From NCBI RefSeq assembly GCF_021155765.1, contig NC_060109.1:25001-89000 (forward strand): DNA of 64,000 bases. Reading direction: 5' to 3'. This document shows, piece by piece, positions 60,319 to 64,000 of this stretch. This stretch comes from Diprion similis. Taxonomy: Eukaryota; Arthropoda; Insecta; Hymenoptera; Diprionidae. The notes beneath the pieces were generated by a model. That model was not told the origin of the DNA, searched no databases, and saw only the letters and a program-made list of their open reading frames with translations. Made by a program: the position numbers and the translations under genes. Each line of letters opens with the position of its first letter. Positions within the stretch are counted from its first letter, which is position 1.

Positions 60319-61754
60319 GTAATTGAACGAATCGACATGACGCGTATCTCATCATCGTGGCCATGAATCGCAAGCATAATATAAAATTTCATAGCAATTA
60401 CGAACAAAGAGTAATTAAAGAATTTTCAAATCAATCGATGCATTCACGATCCGGAGTTCGTTAACGTTTACTGCAAGCATATAGAATTGGACTAAAGAGT
60501 TTGCCAAAAGCCCAGACACCATCCTATGGGTTTCATGTGACGAGCCATGAACCATGGCTGTTACTAATTACTGTACTGAAATGCTGAAACAGAATCGTAT
60601 GTGCGTTACGAACAGCTGCCGCGAAATGCCTGGTGTACTTGTCACGTGTTAAGATTACGATTGATGTTATCATCAGCTGCTTCGCTGTGACTGGTGGCCA
60701 CTGTTTAACCGGGACAGTAATTAACGGGGAACTAAGGTTAACTCATGCGGGCGTCGTTCCCTGTTTTTCCTCTCCTCCTCATCATCATCTTCTTCTTCTC
60801 TTTCACACTGTCGCAGTTCCCTCGTTCACTCATCTTACCCAGATCCCATTATTTTTATTATCACTCAGCGAGGCTCGTTGTCGTTATAACTGGCAAAAAC
60901 TGTACAGAGTTTTGTTGGATGGATTCGCAGTTCAACAGGCCAACCGCACTTAAATTTTCATGTTCGTCCCGGTTACGCGTCATGTGGTGTTAAAAACAAT
61001 CTCACCGTTGCTCCATTATCAATGGACTTCAACCAGCGTGAGCGTCATTCTAGACTGACAGTATGGTGGTAGTGGGTTTTGGATACTCAATGGTTGAAAA
61101 CGAGGTTAAAACCTCCTACTGGATTCAAACACAGTTCGAAACTTATTGTTGGACTTTGGAAGTGGGACTGGTTCTGGCTGTCAGAGTCTACAAAGTCCTG
61201 CTGCAAAGAGAGATAGAATTTTTATCTTCAAAAGTACAATCGGAGTGTCTTTGCTAAAGGAATCCTTCGTCAATACTTGCGAGAACGTTCATTTCGTCTG
61301 CTTCGTGTTCCTTTTGAGAGAAGTGGAGTTCCTTTGTCGCGTGCTTGTCCGATCTGCAAAATTTCCCAAAGTCAAATCCAAACTGCTGTTTCTCTACAGC
61401 CCAACATCCCTGGAAGTTCCACGTGTCCATGATCAAGAAGTACCTTGAATGGTGTATAAGGATTGAAATATAACCATGAAGAGTTTGATGACCAGGTCGA
61501 ACTCGATTTCTCCGATTCCCTTTTTGCCTTTATTGTTAGGATATGAACTCGGGCAGGCAGTGGAAGGCAGTGAAGGATGTGGGTACCAAGCTGGGTGGAC
61601 CGGCAAGGGATTGATCTATCAACAGGTTCCACTGCAGGGGAAATATCCCCTTTAAGTTTCTTGAGCCTCTTGGCAAAGGCCGATCGACGTCTCGCCGTGA
61701 ACTTTCTTACGTGGACAAGCGTGCGGATGGGACGATAAAGAAGGAGAGAAGAAA

Positions 61755-61789
<35 letters not shown>

Positions 61790-63420
61790 GGTGGTCCAGC
61801 GACAAAGAGACGCTGCTGGCTTGCGGGACGCGCTCCTCGGCAACAAAGACCGAGCCTGGCAACAGCGACGCCAACTTGACCGTCGGGACTGAACCAGCTG
61901 AAGATGCCTGTCTTTCTCTCCTCATCTTTCTCTTTCTCTTTCTCTTTCCATCTCGCCGCCGAAGAGGACCGGCCGGTGCGAGATTCGAACCACCATCTGC
62001 AGCGGAAATTATGATATACGTCCTGATCCACGAGCCGGGAATTATCAGCTTGGGATCACGAAGAGGATAAGAGGAATAGGAGGAGGAGGAGGAGAGAAGA
62101 GATGAGGAATTGGCAATTATGATGATCGGACGATGAAGGTTACCGGCTAGAACGCCGCCGTATGCCTATTACCTCCAGCTACGGGAGGAGCATGCAGGTG
62201 AAAGTGAATATCAGACTACGTGACTAACTCCTGTCTAGAGCTGTCATTCTTTTTTATCGCTGCTTCTCCTCCTCCTCCTCCTCCTCCTCTTCTGCATCCG
62301 CGTTCACGTTTGTTCGTTTCTCTGCGCTTACCAGTCCAATACATCTGGTAACTGTCAATTTCGTTGTCAGCTTTGTGTTGCGCTTATGCAATCCAACGTT
62401 TGTACTGAAACTTCGTTTTCCCATCAGTTGGGCTCATCGTTACAAGAAGAGTTTCCTCCTTGAAACCACTGCAATTCTTTCGTTTCTCTTGTTCTTTTTG
62501 AAATTATTATACCGCTACTCACGAAGTATCGATAAACCATTGCTGAACACGTCGGGATCAATCTTCGTTCCTCTGTAGCTCTCGATATTTTTTTTTACCT
62601 TCTCTGGAGAGGAAGGATGGTAGGAGAGTCCCAAAAGCATCGACCTTCAAATCCCATCCAGCGATCAAAACCTGATATTAGAAGGAACCCCTAATTTGAT
62701 AACCCCTCGACTTTGAAATCGGGGAAGAGAATCCCTTCGAAGATTTATGCCCCTCTTATTGCTTCAACAGCTCATCATTATTGAAAATTCATTCAGGTGT
62801 TACTAAGTCAGGGATTATCTGGTGCAGAATTCGAATTCAGTCGACTGGATATTCCTTAATTTAAAAAATAATTACATGTCTAGTTGGTTTTTGCACTTGA
62901 GGCTGAAGGTCTTGTACCAAAGATTAGCTGAGACTTGGTTGGCAGAGTAAAAATTGACGTTTTTCAAGTTTCATCTCTGCCCCCACAAGCATAAGAAAAA
63001 AAAAAAAATTGACTGCCTCGTGTATAGAATTTTCACTTTTAAAAGTTTCTTCTAGTTTTTAATACTACATCATCGTCTCCCCCTTGAACTTCTCTTTATT
63101 TCGTAAATCCATAACAAAATTGCCTTCCCTTGAAAACAACATGCAAGAATACAAAACGGAGTACCAAAAAATCAGACTAATGGCTGAAGCATATCGATTA
63201 CACACCGCTTGTATACAGCACAACCCCTCGTTAACAAAGTAGGCTTCATATAATACCTACCGCGTGAGGAAATGGGGTATGCCAGGGTGAAAGTTGAAGT
63301 CAAGTTTACCCGCCGGTTTAGCGTCTTATCACATCGATCACGACGATGGCACCGCGATGAGTTTGCTGCGGGCATTAAGGTGCTTATAAACCCCCGTTGT
63401 ACAGCTCGAAAACGCGGGGA
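60319..63420. other. Non-coding, moderate GC, with simple repeats
   Basis: (GA)n at about 61756-61788, CTTTCT repeats at about 61923-61949, GGA repeats at 62077-62096 and (CTC)n at about 62266-62289. The long minus-strand frame 62031-61372 is built partly on the (GA)n tract and is not convincing. Confidence 0.45.
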
Positions 63421-63558
63421 TGCAAAACTCCTATACCGCTCAAGCGATCAGAGTGAAACTTGGGCAGTTAATGCCTTATTTTGGCAAAAAGTGGAGCGTC
63501 TTTTTACTTTTTCAAAATTTTGAAAAAAAATTTTACAGATTGGTTACCACCCACAGAA

Positions 63559-64000
63559 ATTGGCCAAATTCTCACAGTTGCACTGAATGGATCGACCTAT
63601 CTGGTACGATGCCAATCGGCGGTGATGAAACACACATTTTGAGCCCAGTCCCATGAGATTTGATGGTGAAATGACGAAATGGCAACTGATCTGGTTTTCG
63701 ATTATGAAGAACACCGAAATCTCATTTTGGCGACATTTGTTACCGACATTACGCGCATGCCGGTAATGTATGCGTGTAATGTCAGTAAAAAATTACCGGC
63801 AGGCATGAAAAGTCGGTAACAAATGTCGCCAAAATGAGATTTCGGTGTACTTCGTAATCGAAAACCAGATCAGCTGCCATTTCGTCATTTCATCACCACA
63901 TTTCATTGGACTGGGCTCAAAATCTGTGTTTCATCACCGCCGAGTGGCATCATACCGGATAGTTCAATCCATTCAGTGTGATTGTGAAAATTTGGCCAAT
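63559..64000. mobile_element. Large fold-back element, right end beyond the window
   Basis: The sequence from 63559 is repeated inverted to the last base, centred near 63779. Paired words include ATTTTGGCGACATTTGTTAC (63723 onward) with GTAACAAATGTCGCCAAAAT, CGAAATGGCA with TGCCATTTCG, and ATTGGCCAAATT at the two outer limits seen. The core CATGCCGGTAAT...ATTACCGGCAGGCATG is also palindromic. The element probably extends left of 63559 and right of the window. Confidence 0.8.

Noticed and set aside
61372..62031. 219-residue minus-strand frame
   Set aside because: It crosses a (GA)n tract as an SLSLSL run and has no domain or splice support.
1..64000. Search for a CRISPR array, bacterial operon or prophage
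   Set aside because: The direct repeats are microsatellites or one minisatellite, and the genes have introns. The sequence is eukaryotic.
1..64000. tRNA and rRNA genes
   Set aside because: A few TTCGAA words (for example near 23446, 42911 and 56141) resemble a T-loop, but no cloverleaf could be assembled around them by eye.

Overview
The window is eukaryotic and looks like an insect genome. It has short exons with GT-AG introns, large gaps between genes, heavy microsatellite content (GA, TA, CAG, GTT, pentamers, long poly-A and poly-G runs), and many short fold-back transposable elements without coding capacity. A hymenopteran such as a sawfly or wasp is my best guess, from the general character of the sequence and the tandem insect Reeler-type defence-protein genes. 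I cannot place the species.

Three protein-coding genes can be read exon by exon. (1) On the minus strand at 34224-36076 a four-exon gene encodes the mitochondrial Rieske iron-sulfur subunit of respiratory complex III (274 aa). (2, 3) On the plus strand at about 39435-44040 and 45200-47315 two tandem four-exon genes encode small secreted Reeler-domain proteins of the insect 'putative defense protein' family (162 and 163 aa). They share exon lengths, intron phases, a TATA/initiator promoter block and a 3' UTR tail, so they are a local duplication.

The left half (1-33 kb) contains no gene I can recognise. It is a chain of GC-rich blocks (about 1.5-2.05, 4.26-5.06, 16.0-16.65, 22.4-23.45, 25.5-25.9, 26.95-27.95, 29.0-29.7 and 31.7-32.8 kb) in AT-rich, repeat-laden DNA. 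This would fit upstream or intronic sequence of one or more large genes whose main exons lie outside. Two possible first coding exons are noted (minus 22704-22776 and plus 32243-32263), both tentative.

Mobile DNA is almost entirely non-autonomous. One palindromic family with GGGTGGCGC ends flanked by TA has three copies. A second family has ends like ATATGGGGYATTCC and has several complete or partial copies. There are single elements with CCCTTCAG and CAGGGTGTC ends, a 220-bp fold-back inside an intron of the second defence gene, and a large fold-back running off the right edge. No transposase or reverse transcriptase gene was found.

The right part (47.3-64 kb) is intergenic or intronic. It holds one convincing GC-rich block with a CAG repeat and a possible splice donor at 50074, plus a few splice-bounded candidate exons. 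The most testable novelties are the hairpin at 19062-19128, which folds like a microRNA precursor, the intronic and terminal fold-backs as possible dsRNA sources, and the shared promoter of the two defence genes.
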